Source: Allomuricauda sp. NBRC 101325
Lineage (GTDB): Bacteria > Bacteroidota > Bacteroidia > Flavobacteriales > Flavobacteriaceae
Length of the DNA: 64,000 nucleotides
Assembly (NCBI RefSeq): GCF_030268205.1
Contig: NZ_BSQF01000005.1
Coordinates: 62,001 to 126,000 of the forward strand
Direction: 5' to 3'
Shown piece by piece: positions 17,537 through 24,994 of the stretch. The notes below the pieces were generated by a model, which saw only the letters and a list, made by a program, of their open reading frames with translations, ran no database searches and had not been told where the DNA came from. The position numbers were made by a program, and so were the translations under genes. The first letter of the stretch is position 1; each line of letters opens with the position of its first letter.

Positions 17537-18073
17537 CTATTTGCTTATTAAATATACTTTATCTTCCCCATCATTCTCTTCCCACATCACCTTTACTTTT
17601 TCGTTGTTGATGGCATCCACCTGCCGTCCCCTATAATTGGGCTGAATGGGCAAATGGCGACTGAATCTTCTATCGATCAAGGTTAACAATTCTATGCTGC
17701 TTGGTCTTCCGAAGGACTGTATTGCGGTTAATGCGGCTCTAATACTTCTACCTGTATAGAGCACATCATCAATGAACACCACTTTTTTATCCTCTACCAA
17801 AAAGTTCATTTGGGTAGAATTGGCTTTTAAAATCTCTCCACGACCAAAATCATCCCTAAAAAAAGTGATGTCGAGGAATCCGAGATTGATGTCCTTTACC
17901 TTGTATTCCGATTTGAGAATTTTTGCTAGCCTTTCCGCCAAAAAAACACCTCTGGGCTGAATTCCGATGAGTGCAGTGTCTTTAAAATCAAGATGGTTTT
18001 CCATCAGTTGACAGGCCAACCGGTGCAGTATGATGTTGATTTCTTTGGAAGTAAGCAGTACTTTTTGACTCAT
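17537..18073 (-). CDS. pyrR: PyrR: uracil phosphoribosyltransferase / pyrimidine operon regulator
   Basis: A 178-residue type I phosphoribosyltransferase. The PRPP-binding motif VVFIDDVLYTGRSIRAAL (about residues 93-110) and GIQPRGVFLAERL are clear. In Gram-positive bacteria PyrR binds the pyr mRNA leader and attenuates transcription. Here the putative promoter leaves a leader of only about 25 nt, too short for the classic attenuator, so in this organism it may act mainly as an enzyme or differently. Confidence 0.93.
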   Translation of the reverse strand: MSQKVLLTSKEINIILHRLACQLMENHLDFKDTALIGIQPRGVFLAERLAKILKSEYKVKDINLGFLDITFFRDDFGRGEILKANSTQMNFLVEDKKVVFIDDVLYTGRSIRAALTAIQSFGRPSSIELLTLIDRRFSRHLPIQPNYRGRQVDAINNEKVKVMWEENDGEDKVYLISK

Positions 18074-18100
18074 ATGCGATGTGACCGACTCTGTTGATTA

Positions 18101-18108
18101 CAAAAGTA
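18101..18108 (-). promoter_or_regulatory. Putative -7 box of the pyrR-pyrB operon (TACTTTTG)
   Basis: On the minus strand TACTTTTG matches TAnnTTTG, 28 bp before the pyrR ATG. It lies just after the rpsA terminator on the same strand, so a new transcription unit starts here. No clear -33 TTG. Confidence 0.45.
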
Positions 18109-18134
18109 AGGAATTCTTTAAAATGAGAATATAT

Positions 18135-18166
18135 AAAAAAAGCCCCGACTGTTTCCAGCGGGGCTT
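18135..18166 (-). terminator. Rho-independent terminator of rpsA
   Basis: Read on the minus strand: GAAGCCCCG, loop, CGGGGCTTTTTTTATAT. The stem has 6 G-C-rich pairs plus A-T extension and is followed by a T-tract. It lies about 20 bp after the rpsA stop codon. Confidence 0.85.
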
Positions 18167-18186
18167 CATATTATTGAAAAGACCGA

Positions 18187-20019
18187 TTACTTTTTCTTGG
18201 AATCGGCTTCCATTTTATCCTTCAAGGCTTGCAACTGAGCGTTGGCATCACCTAGTGTTGGAGCAGCTTCGTCTGTAGAAGCAGCTCTTTTCTTGGCAGC
18301 TTTTACATTTCTGTCTTCTTGCTCTCTAAAGATTGCAGTGTGGCTGGCCACAACTCTCTTGAAATCTTTGTTGAACTCGATGATCTTGAATTCTGCTTCT
18401 TCACCTTTAACAAGTTTCTTACCGTCTTCTTTTTCCAAGTGACGTGCTGGAACAAATCCAACGATGTCCTCGTTAAAGTCGATAGTAGCTCCCTTGTCTA
18501 CGATCTCGGAGATAGATGCAGTGTGAACGGTACCTTCTGCGAAGTCCTCAGAGTATTTATCCCAAGGGTTCTCGGTAGTTTGCTTGTGACCAAGGCTCAA
18601 CTTACGTCCATCAACATCCAATTCCAATACTTCAACCTCCAAAGTGTCACCTACGGCAACAAACTCAGATGGGTGTTTGATTTTCTTGGTCCAAGAAAGA
18701 TCGGAGATATAGATCAAACCGTCGATACCTTCTTCCAACTCTACGAATACACCAAAGTTGGTAAAGTTTCTAACGATTCCTTTGTGTTTAGATCCAACAG
18801 GATATTTAGCAGTGATATCGGTCCATGGGTCTGGAGTCAATTGCTTGATACCCAAACTCATCTTACGATCATCTCTATCCAAAGTCAAAACAACAGCTTC
18901 AACCTCGTCACCTACGTTTACAAAGTCTTGAGCTGATCTTAAGTGGGTAGACCAAGACATTTCAGAAACGTGGATCAAACCTTCAACACCTTCAGCAACT
19001 TCGATAAATGCACCGTAATCAGCGATCACAACTACTTTACCTTTTACTTTGTCACCTACTTTGATCTCATCACCTAGGGCATCCCATGGGTGTTTCTCCA
19101 ACTGCTTAAGACCCAATTGAATTCTTGATTTGTTATCATCGAAATCAAGGATAACAACGTTCAATTTCTGATCAAGCTCTACAACTTCGTTCGGGTGGTT
19201 GATACGGCTCCAAGAAAGGTCGGTAATGTGGATCAAACCATCTACACCTCCAAGGTCGATAAATACCCCGTAAGAAGTGATGTTTTTAACTACACCTTCC
19301 AATACTTGTCCTTTTTCCAACTGACCGATGATCTCTTTTTTCTGCTCTTCGATGTCAGCTTCGATCAACGCTTTGTGGGAAACAACTACGTTCTTGAACT
19401 CGTGGTTGATCTTAACAACCTTGAATTCCATGTTTTTCCCTACGTACTGATCGTAGTCACGGATTGGTTTCACATCGATTTGAGAACCTGGCAAAAACGC
19501 TTCGATACCGAATACGTCTACGATCATACCACCTTTGGTACGACATTTTACGAAACCTTGAACGATTTCTTCTTTGTCGTGGGCAGCATTTACGCGATCC
19601 CATGCTTTGATGGTTCTTGCTTTACGGTGAGACAATACCAATTGACCAGTCTTGTCTTCACGGATATCTATAAGTACCTCAACTTTGTCACCTACCTTAA
19701 GGTCTGGGTTGTAACGGAACTCGTTCAACGAGATCACACCTTCAGATTTGGCGTTGATGTCGATGATGGCCTCACGGTCTGTCATGTGTACAACAGTACC
19801 TTCCACAACTTCCTCATCGGCAGTGTCCACAAAGTTTTCCTCTACTAGAGCCTCGAATTCTTGAAGCTTGTTGTCGTCAACACGCTCAATTCCTTCTTTG
19901 TACTTATCCCAATCAAAATTGTCAAGAAATTCTTGAGGATCTTGTTTAGGTTGTTCTGTTTTTACTTCTGTTGCTGCGGCAGTTTCTTCTACCTCAACGT
20001 TTTGTTTTTCTTCAGCCAT
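18187..20019 (-). CDS. rpsA: 30S ribosomal protein S1
   Basis: A 610-residue S1 with an acidic N-terminal extension and six successive S1 RNA-binding domains from about residue 65 to 560. Repeated signatures include GVFIDLGGVDGLIHITDLSW, GAFIEVAEGVEGLIHVSEMSW and GVFVELEEGIDGLIYISDLSW. It recruits mRNA to the small subunit, important in Bacteroidetes where Shine-Dalgarno use is weak. A Lys/Ala-rich tail follows. A promoter and a leader hairpin lie upstream. Confidence 0.97.
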   Translation of the reverse strand: MAEEKQNVEVEETAAATEVKTEQPKQDPQEFLDNFDWDKYKEGIERVDDNKLQEFEALVEENFVDTADEEVVEGTVVHMTDREAIIDINAKSEGVISLNEFRYNPDLKVGDKVEVLIDIREDKTGQLVLSHRKARTIKAWDRVNAAHDKEEIVQGFVKCRTKGGMIVDVFGIEAFLPGSQIDVKPIRDYDQYVGKNMEFKVVKINHEFKNVVVSHKALIEADIEEQKKEIIGQLEKGQVLEGVVKNITSYGVFIDLGGVDGLIHITDLSWSRINHPNEVVELDQKLNVVILDFDDNKSRIQLGLKQLEKHPWDALGDEIKVGDKVKGKVVVIADYGAFIEVAEGVEGLIHVSEMSWSTHLRSAQDFVNVGDEVEAVVLTLDRDDRKMSLGIKQLTPDPWTDITAKYPVGSKHKGIVRNFTNFGVFVELEEGIDGLIYISDLSWTKKIKHPSEFVAVGDTLEVEVLELDVDGRKLSLGHKQTTENPWDKYSEDFAEGTVHTASISEIVDKGATIDFNEDIVGFVPARHLEKEDGKKLVKGEEAEFKIIEFNKDFKRVVASHTAIFREQEDRNVKAAKKRAASTDEAAPTLGDANAQLQALKDKMEADSKKK

Positions 20020-20041
20020 TTTTTGCTGATATTAATTTGTA

Positions 20042-20078
20042 TTTCACGTTTTACAAGAGTTGAACAATTACCGTGAAA
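20042..20078 (-). promoter_or_regulatory. Possible regulatory hairpin in the rpsA mRNA leader
   Basis: Within the roughly 110-nt leader the minus strand has TTTCACG and CGTGAAA as a perfect 7-bp stem around a 23-nt A/T-rich loop. It ends about 22 nt before the rpsA ATG. S1 autoregulates its mRNA in other bacteria; a similar role here is inference. Confidence 0.35.
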
Positions 20079-20138
20079 GGGTTTTTAAATTTTGTCTCAA
20101 TTTCCTTTTCGCTCTTGCTGCCTTGTTAAAAAGGAGTG

Positions 20139-20168
20139 CAAAAATACAATTAATTTATTGATTCACAA
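20139..20168 (-). promoter_or_regulatory. rpsA promoter (TTTG - 18 bp - TATTTTTG)
   Basis: On the minus strand TTTG (complement of 20165-20168) is followed after 18 bp by TATTTTTG (complement of 20139-20146), a full match to the Bacteroidetes -33/-7 promoter. The transcript would carry a leader of about 110 nt. Confidence 0.6.
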
Positions 20169-20280
20169 AGCATCGCGACCAAGCTTTCGCACAAAAAAAG
20201 TATAACCATTATTTAATAGTATAATTTCAGGGTATTGGTTACCTTGAAGCTACAATTCATTAACTATAAATTTTATTATT

Positions 20281-20661
20281 ATGAGCGTAAAATCAAAGTA
20301 CCAACCCGTGTTGGATCTGGGCGAAAAATTGGAAGTGAAAAACGGCGATGTGGTTGTTGAGGGCGACATCTTGAAGATAAAAGGGATGACCAAAACCCAA
20401 TATGAGAAAAACCTATTGTGGGACAAGATCAAGGAAATTGGTGGCGAGAAGCCTTCTGACATTAAAGCCAATATTACCGTGGAAGATGATTCCGTTTATG
20501 CCATCCACACCGTAAAAAGTGGGGAATCGTTGAGCAAGATCGCCAAACATTATTACGGCGACCCGATGAAGTACACCAAAATTTTTGAAGCGAACACCGA
20601 TCAATTGAAGAATCCTGATCTGATCCATCCCGATCAAGTGTTGAAGATTCCTAATTTGTAA
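20281..20661 (+). CDS. BON/LysM protein, Kbp (YgaU)-like
   Basis: A 126-residue protein without signal peptide. The N-terminal half (about 1-70) resembles a small BON-like domain, and the C-terminal half is a LysM domain (YAIHTVKSGESLSKIAKHYYGDP through HPDQVLKIPNL, split here into shorter stretches: HTVKSGESLSKIA, HPDQVLKIP). The layout and length match Kbp/YgaU, a cytoplasmic potassium-binding protein in E. coli. That function is known for the family but not shown here. Confidence 0.82.
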   Translation: MSVKSKYQPVLDLGEKLEVKNGDVVVEGDILKIKGMTKTQYEKNLLWDKIKEIGGEKPSDIKANITVEDDSVYAIHTVKSGESLSKIAKHYYGDPMKYTKIFEANTDQLKNPDLIHPDQVLKIPNL

Positions 20662-20667
20662 GCAACA

Positions 20668-20780
20668 GTTACATCGAGATGTTACCCTGAGCTGATTCCT
20701 GAGCGCTCGCCTGCGGCAGGCAGGAAGTCGAAGGAGCTGTCGAGAACTCAATCACATCTCGACTGCGCTCGATGTGACAA
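20668..20780. repeat. Dispersed intergenic palindromic repeat
   Basis: A cluster of short palindromes: ACATCGAGATGT (20671-20682), GCCTGCGGCAGGC (20709-20721), and TCACATC...GATGTGA (20752-20758 / 20771-20777) around the core TCGACTGCGCTC. The same 12-bp core recurs at 25567-25578. Such elements are scattered through many flavobacterial genomes; it holds no gene. Confidence 0.65.
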
Positions 20781-20787
20781 TAAAATA

Positions 20788-20815
20788 AGGCGCCCTTTGG
20801 GCGTCTTTTTTGTTT
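20788..20815 (+). terminator. Rho-independent terminator
   Basis: GGCGCCC TTT GGGCGTC followed by TTTTTT. It lies about 130 bp downstream of the LysM gene, after the palindromic repeat, on the same strand. Confidence 0.75.
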
Positions 20816-20946
20816 AAATAATTAAAACCTAAACTTAAGTTAGTCATGTAGATTTAAGACTTGTTTTCGGTAAGATTTTGTTGACTATCTTTAGTGTATC
20901 ACTAATTATCAATGGATTAGTCAACAAAACCACCAACCAACCTCAC

Positions 20947-21738
20947 ATGATCAAATTCTTTAGGAAAATCCGTCAACGCTTACTATCCGAAAACAAATTC
21001 AGCAAATATTTGGTCTATGCCATTGGAGAAGTCATATTGGTCGTCATCGGGATTTTGATTGCTCTACAGATCAATAATTGGAATGAAAAGCGCAAATCCC
21101 AAATTGTGGAGGACAATTTTTTCGAGGATGTTCTTCTGGATTTAAAAAAGGATCAAGACCGACTTGAATACTATGCATTGTTTTATACCAAAAGGGCCGA
21201 GTATTTGGATACACTTTTGACCTATTTGAGGAACCCACAAAAAACCATGGGTATCGACAAATTTCAGCAATATGTGGAACCTTTATATTATACGGCAACA
21301 TCCACAAGCTATTCCACTTCTTTTGAATCGGCCAAGGCATCGGGCATATTCAACGATATCAAAGCCAAAGACCTCCTCAAGGAACTATCTCAATACTACA
21401 GTGATTTTGCCTTGATGGCGAATAATTTCGCCTCCATAACCCGATATGTGGAAAATAAATTTGAGCCCATCATGTACAACTTTCCAGAAGGGAACATGAA
21501 CCAAAACACTGGAAATTTGGTCATAAACGAAGAGAACACCCTGGCATTTTACAATAAACTCGCCTCCATAAAAGACAATCGAAATATTCCAATTGACTAT
21601 GAAATCATATTACGAACCCCACGAATGGAAAACTATATTATCGGGGATATGGGGAGGACATCCAATGCCATTGGAAAAATAAAAGCGAGGCAGGAAAAGC
21701 TACAAGTGCTCACTCGCAAAATTGAAGAACGTGATTAA
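20947..21738 (+). CDS. DUF6090 family membrane-anchored protein
   Basis: 263 residues from the ATG at 20947 (MIKFFRKIRQRLLSENKFSK); the open frame extends further upstream but that part is not family-like. One strongly conserved helix, VILVVIGILIALQINNWNE (about residues 31-49), anchors it in the membrane, followed by a helical soluble domain probably outside the cytoplasm. The family is common in marine flavobacteria, often in tandem copies; its role is unknown. A truncated paralogue follows, overlapping its last 8 bases. Confidence 0.85.
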   Translation: MIKFFRKIRQRLLSENKFSKYLVYAIGEVILVVIGILIALQINNWNEKRKSQIVEDNFFEDVLLDLKKDQDRLEYYALFYTKRAEYLDTLLTYLRNPQKTMGIDKFQQYVEPLYYTATSTSYSTSFESAKASGIFNDIKAKDLLKELSQYYSDFALMANNFASITRYVENKFEPIMYNFPEGNMNQNTGNLVINEENTLAFYNKLASIKDNRNIPIDYEIILRTPRMENYIIGDMGRTSNAIGKIKARQEKLQVLTRKIEERD

Positions 21739-21937
21739 ATTCTTTAGAAACATCCGTAAAACACTGCTCAACGAAGGAAAAACAAGCAAATATCTTAAAT
21801 ACGCAGTTGGCGAAATCATACTTGTGGTCATTGGTATTTTGATTGCCCTTCACATCAACAATTGGAACGAAAACCGAAAAATCCAAAAAGAACAGCACAG
21901 TCATCCTGACCCCATATTATTTGTTTTAGGCATTTAG
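21731..21937 (+). pseudogene. Truncated DUF6090 paralogue
   Basis: From the GTG at 21731 the protein runs (M)IKFFRNIRKTLLNEGKTSK, then a helix VGEIILVVIGILIALHINNW nearly identical to the neighbouring full-length copy. After NENRKIQKEQ the resemblance ends abruptly and a stop comes 13 codons later (HSHPDPILFVLGI). Only about 68 of the usual roughly 240-260 residues remain, so a deletion or recombination has probably removed the rest. It could still encode a short membrane peptide. Confidence 0.7.
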
Positions 21938-22056
21938 ATCCATCAATTGGAAACAGGGTTACATCAACCCAACTTGTACATCCATCAATTGCTCCTGGTT
22001 TACTTTTTAAAAAAGAAGAAACTTCAAGTTTTGGTAACCCAAAACCGGAGAGAATA

Positions 22057-23166
22057 ATGCACAAAACAACTACCGAGCAACAAAAAATCATAAAATTACT
22101 GGCTGTCTGTATAACCAATAGAGTCCCTCACTCCATTCGTACAGAAATGGAACAAATTATCGGAATTCATAAAGCTGGAATTTCCGTTGACGTAATTACA
22201 AATGCAAATACAGCATATGGCAAAATCTTGAAAAATGAGGGGTTAACCGTTATTGATGATTATCCCAAGTACAAAATTGATTTTGGGTTTATCAGAAGAA
22301 TTAGAAAGCATATTAAGAAAAATCGGTACAACATTCTTCATGCTTTTGAGACAAAGGGAATTTCAAATAGTGCTTTTGCCTGCATTGGTCTACCCATCAA
22401 AGTTATTGCAGATAGAGGTTCTGCTGGAGTGTATTGGCATGACCCCACCGCCTGGTTATCAGTTTTAAATCCACGAGTGAATAAGATAGTTTGCATATCA
22501 AATTTTGTTGAAGAACAGATAAGCAATCAACTGATCAACAAAAAGAAAACCGTTTCCGTTTACAAAGGACAAAAAATAGAATGGTTCAAAAACATAGAAA
22601 AAAGTCCAATTTTAGATAAGGAATGTTTTTGGGTCGCCTGTTCTGCTCGTTATGACAAAGTAAAAGGCGTTGATTATTTTTTTAGCGCAGCTGCACATAT
22701 TCCGCAGAAATATCCAATCCGGTTTGTTGTTTTTGGAAATAAAACTTCCGATAAAAAGGCCATCAAAAAATTAAAAAAATGTCCCAACAACCAAATTATT
22801 ACAAGCTTGGGAAGTCGCAACGATGCATTAAATATTGTGGCAAGTGCTGATATTTCAGTTCAACCTTCGTTAAGTGAAGGCCTGTCTAGAAGTATTATGG
22901 AATCAATGTGTCTAAAAAAACCGGTTATAGCTACGAGAGTTGGAGGGAATCCTGAATTAATTACCCATGAGAAAACAGGTTTATTGATCAGTCCAAGAAA
23001 TCCAAAAGAAATTGCAGATGCGATCATCAGACTTTATTTGGACAAAAAATTATATTCAAAAATAGCTGAAAATGCCTTTTTAACTATGAAATCTGATTTT
23101 TCAGTTTCCAAAACAATCGAAAATACCATTAAGTGCTATGAAAATTATGTGTGCAAATTTTATTGA
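22057..23166 (+). CDS. Glycosyltransferase family 4 protein (orphan)
   Basis: A 369-residue GT-B-fold glycosyltransferase. The C-terminal nucleotide-sugar domain is typical of GT4: VACSARYDKVKGVDYFF, FVVFGNKT, ITSLGSRND, then SVQPSLSEGLSRSIMESM with the E-x7-E motif and KPVIATRVGGNPELI, GLLISPRNP. It probably transfers a hexose to a glycan or lipid carrier. No polysaccharide genes are near, and its codon use looks A/T-richer than its neighbours, suggesting acquisition. The frame is open 49 codons upstream of the ATG, directly after the truncated DUF6090 gene. Confidence 0.85.
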   Translation: MHKTTTEQQKIIKLLAVCITNRVPHSIRTEMEQIIGIHKAGISVDVITNANTAYGKILKNEGLTVIDDYPKYKIDFGFIRRIRKHIKKNRYNILHAFETKGISNSAFACIGLPIKVIADRGSAGVYWHDPTAWLSVLNPRVNKIVCISNFVEEQISNQLINKKKTVSVYKGQKIEWFKNIEKSPILDKECFWVACSARYDKVKGVDYFFSAAAHIPQKYPIRFVVFGNKTSDKKAIKKLKKCPNNQIITSLGSRNDALNIVASADISVQPSLSEGLSRSIMESMCLKKPVIATRVGGNPELITHEKTGLLISPRNPKEIADAIIRLYLDKKLYSKIAENAFLTMKSDFSVSKTIENTIKCYENYVCKFY

Positions 23167-23193
23167 TTTTTAACCTTTAAAGTTCCCTACATT

Positions 23194-23730
23194 TTGAAAA
23201 ACATTCTTCCATTTCTAATTTGGACCATCTTGTCGGGGTCTTGTTCAAGCGTACGAAAAGCTACCACGAATGAAGCCCTTCTTGATCTGAATGAAAAGGA
23301 GCTGCAAAAATTTATCGGAACCTATCAGAATAAACCTCTTAACGGTGAAGCCGAATTTTACGCGCTATGGTCCACTTTAAATTTTAAATCAGATGACCAT
23401 GAAAATTGGTCAGATTTTCAAGTCAATTTGAAACTAAATTCACAAAATCAACTTTATGCAGAACTGGTGGATGATGACCAGATTCTGGATTCTAAATTGT
23501 TGAAAGGACGCTTGGAAAGAAACTTCTTTAGGATAAATAATCAAACAAAAACTGATTTCAGTTATGTTTTGTTATGGGTTTTGGCAGATTCATCTGTAAA
23601 ATTCGGGCTAAATACAAATAATGACCTAGTTGTGATAAGTGCAAGTGGTGGAGCAGCATTTTTGGTATTCTTTCCTGTGTTTGCCGCCGACACGCCATTC
23701 GTTGAAACCATATATAAACATGTGGAATAA
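23194..23730 (+). CDS. Lipoprotein of unknown function
   Basis: A 178-residue protein starting at TTG. The N-terminus has a signal peptide with lipobox-like LSGSC (Cys about residue 17). The remainder is a soluble mixed alpha/beta domain with a hydrophobic stretch near the C-terminus (AAFLVFFPVFAAD). I do not recognise the family. It lies 27 bp after the glycosyltransferase, in the same direction, and may be cotranscribed. Confidence 0.65.
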   Translation: MKNILPFLIWTILSGSCSSVRKATTNEALLDLNEKELQKFIGTYQNKPLNGEAEFYALWSTLNFKSDDHENWSDFQVNLKLNSQNQLYAELVDDDQILDSKLLKGRLERNFFRINNQTKTDFSYVLLWVLADSSVKFGLNTNNDLVVISASGGAAFLVFFPVFAADTPFVETIYKHVE

Positions 23731-23938
23731 AATTTTAGCGTTCCACCATCAATACTTTATTCCTCTTTTATAATCTCTATCCTTTAGATTTTTGTTTTAA
23801 ACACCTTATTCGTTAATTGAAAAAGTAGAAAATAACTTTGCGAGTATGGGTTATGGCGAATTAGGTTTAATAGTAGACAATAACTTTATCCCTAATGATT
23901 TAATTTACATTTAAAACTGTTACTTTACATATACAACC
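23731..23938. other. Intergenic stretch before the cassette array
   Basis: A/T-rich, with no gene. Its end CATATACAACCGTTG (about 23928-23942) resembles the right end of the downstream attC-like sites (CATAGCCG...CCGTTG), so a degenerate site or attachment boundary may lie here. No matching left arm was found by eye. Confidence 0.4.
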
Positions 23939-23956
23939 GTTGTACGCAAGCTGAAA

Positions 23957-24316
23957 ATGGATACCACAAAAGACGAAAAATATTGGAAAGATTACACGGA
24001 ATTCATTAATGAAGTGGAAAAGCTGACTGAATTAAGTCCAGCGGAATTACTGTCTCGATATAAAATGCTGATTGAGGAATTGAATGACGCTGACGAAGAT
24101 TATTATTTGGAATGGAAATATGAATTGGGCTATGATTTGTGGACAAGACAAAAAATTCAAAAAGTAATTGACCACAAACTAATTTCAGAGAATGTTCTTT
24201 TAAAAAATTTTAAGGAACAAATCGAGAAAATGGATTTGGAATTGAAAAAGCATATTCTGAATTCTGACCGAAATGACTGGTGGAATAATATTGAATTAAA
24301 ATTTGAACGGAAATAA
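23957..24316 (+). CDS. Small acidic cytoplasmic protein, cassette A gene 1
   Basis: A 119-residue, almost entirely helical and charged protein without signal peptide or membrane segment (for example YWKDYTEFINEVEKL, WKYELGYDLWTRQKI). I do not recognise the family; size and charge resemble immunity or antitoxin-like cassette proteins, but this is only an impression. It begins 18 bp after the cassette boundary and is followed 2 bp later by the DUF6881-like gene. Confidence 0.65.
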   Translation: MDTTKDEKYWKDYTEFINEVEKLTELSPAELLSRYKMLIEELNDADEDYYLEWKYELGYDLWTRQKIQKVIDHKLISENVLLKNFKEQIEKMDLELKKHILNSDRNDWWNNIELKFERK

Positions 24317-24318
24317 AA

Positions 24319-24594
24319 GTGAGCAGTAAAAAAATGAATTACTTCAAACGAAATTGGAATGAAACCCGTGGAGACCAATATGACAGTTGGGGTAAATCAA
24401 TTTGGTTTTTCGAGACGGACAATAATGGAGAAGTTTTAAGACAAATGGAGGTTTATGAAAATGGGAAAACCTTAAGATATGATAACCAAAATATTGAAGA
24501 TGAATTTGGAATGCTTGCCGACCAAAATCTTGATTTGACCGAATTTAATGAGTTTACAATAGAAAAAGAAGAGTTTGAAAATAAATGGAAATAA
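24319..24594 (+). CDS. DUF6881-like small protein, cassette A gene 2
   Basis: 91 residues from GTG at 24319; the ATG at 24334 (MNYFKRNWNETRGDQYDSWG) gives 86 and fits small DUF6881-type proteins better. The pattern (YFKRNW..., SIWFFETDNNGEVLRQMEVY, ENGKTLRYD) is that of a compact beta-rich domain found in many small bacterial proteins, often near immunity genes. It sits 2 bp after the preceding gene and ends just before the attC-like site. Confidence 0.6.
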   Translation: MSSKKMNYFKRNWNETRGDQYDSWGKSIWFFETDNNGEVLRQMEVYENGKTLRYDNQNIEDEFGMLADQNLDLTEFNEFTIEKEEFENKWK

Positions 24595-24595
24595 A

Positions 24596-24730
24596 AGCCA
24601 GCGTACAACATTGGCTATAATTCATTGTGGTTTTGTGCCACACCAAAATAAAAGTATAAATCAAACGGCTGGATTTCGGCGGAATAATCCTGCGGATGAT
24701 TCCACAACGAAATCATAGCCGAGACCGTTG
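24596..24730 (+). repeat. attC-like site A (imperfect palindrome)
   Basis: The left arm CAACATTGGCTATAATTC plus ATTGTGG (24606-24630) pairs with the right arm 24702-24730, which contains CCACAACGAAATCATAGCC and ends CCGTTG, with extra unpaired bases in the right arm. The middle holds a small hairpin GGAATAATCC...GGATGATTCC. AGCCAGCGTACAAC at its left edge is complementary (12/14) to the cassette's first bases at 23939. Confidence 0.6.
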
Positions 24731-24786
24731 GGGAAAAATGCCTGCGGCCGCTCGGCCAGTACCGCAAGCGGCACCTCTCCCCGAGC

Positions 24787-24985
24787 TATTTTCCCCCAAA
24801 GGCCACGCAGTACGACTGCTTATTCGCTATATTTATCCGAAACAAACCAAAATTGACCAGCGCGCCGCAATGGAAAAACGGGCACTTTTCCCAACTTGCG
24901 GCTATAGCGAATAAGCGTCTAATGGCTCCAGGTAGCTTTTGCGAGCAAGCTCGCAACGCTACTCGCCATAGCCGCGTGGCCTTTG
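24787..24985 (+). repeat. attC-like site B with long G/C-rich stems
   Basis: Outer perfect 12-bp inverted repeat CAAAGGCCACGC (24797-24808) / GCGTGGCCTTTG (24974-24985). Inner perfect 14-bp inverted repeat GCTTATTCGCTATA (24818-24831) / TATAGCGAATAAGC (24903-24916). A third hairpin, built around GCGAGCAAGCTCGC, lies between. The right end again reads CATAGCCG then TTTG. It is clearly G/C-richer than its surroundings. The 24595-24994 stretch holds no convincing gene besides sites A and B. Confidence 0.6.
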
Positions 24986-24994
24986 CCACCAATT

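Noticed and set aside
20668..20815. CRISPR or tandem repeat
   Set aside because: Palindromes of different sequence with no regular spacers; better explained as dispersed repeat plus terminator.
20878..20946. Upstream extension of the first DUF6090 gene
   Set aside because: Only the part from the ATG at 20947 matches the family start (MIKFFRK); the extension is hydrophobic but not conserved with the second copy.
21938..22056. N-terminal extension of the glycosyltransferase
   Set aside because: The frame is open but without a start codon and without resemblance to GT4 N-termini; more likely a recombination remnant.
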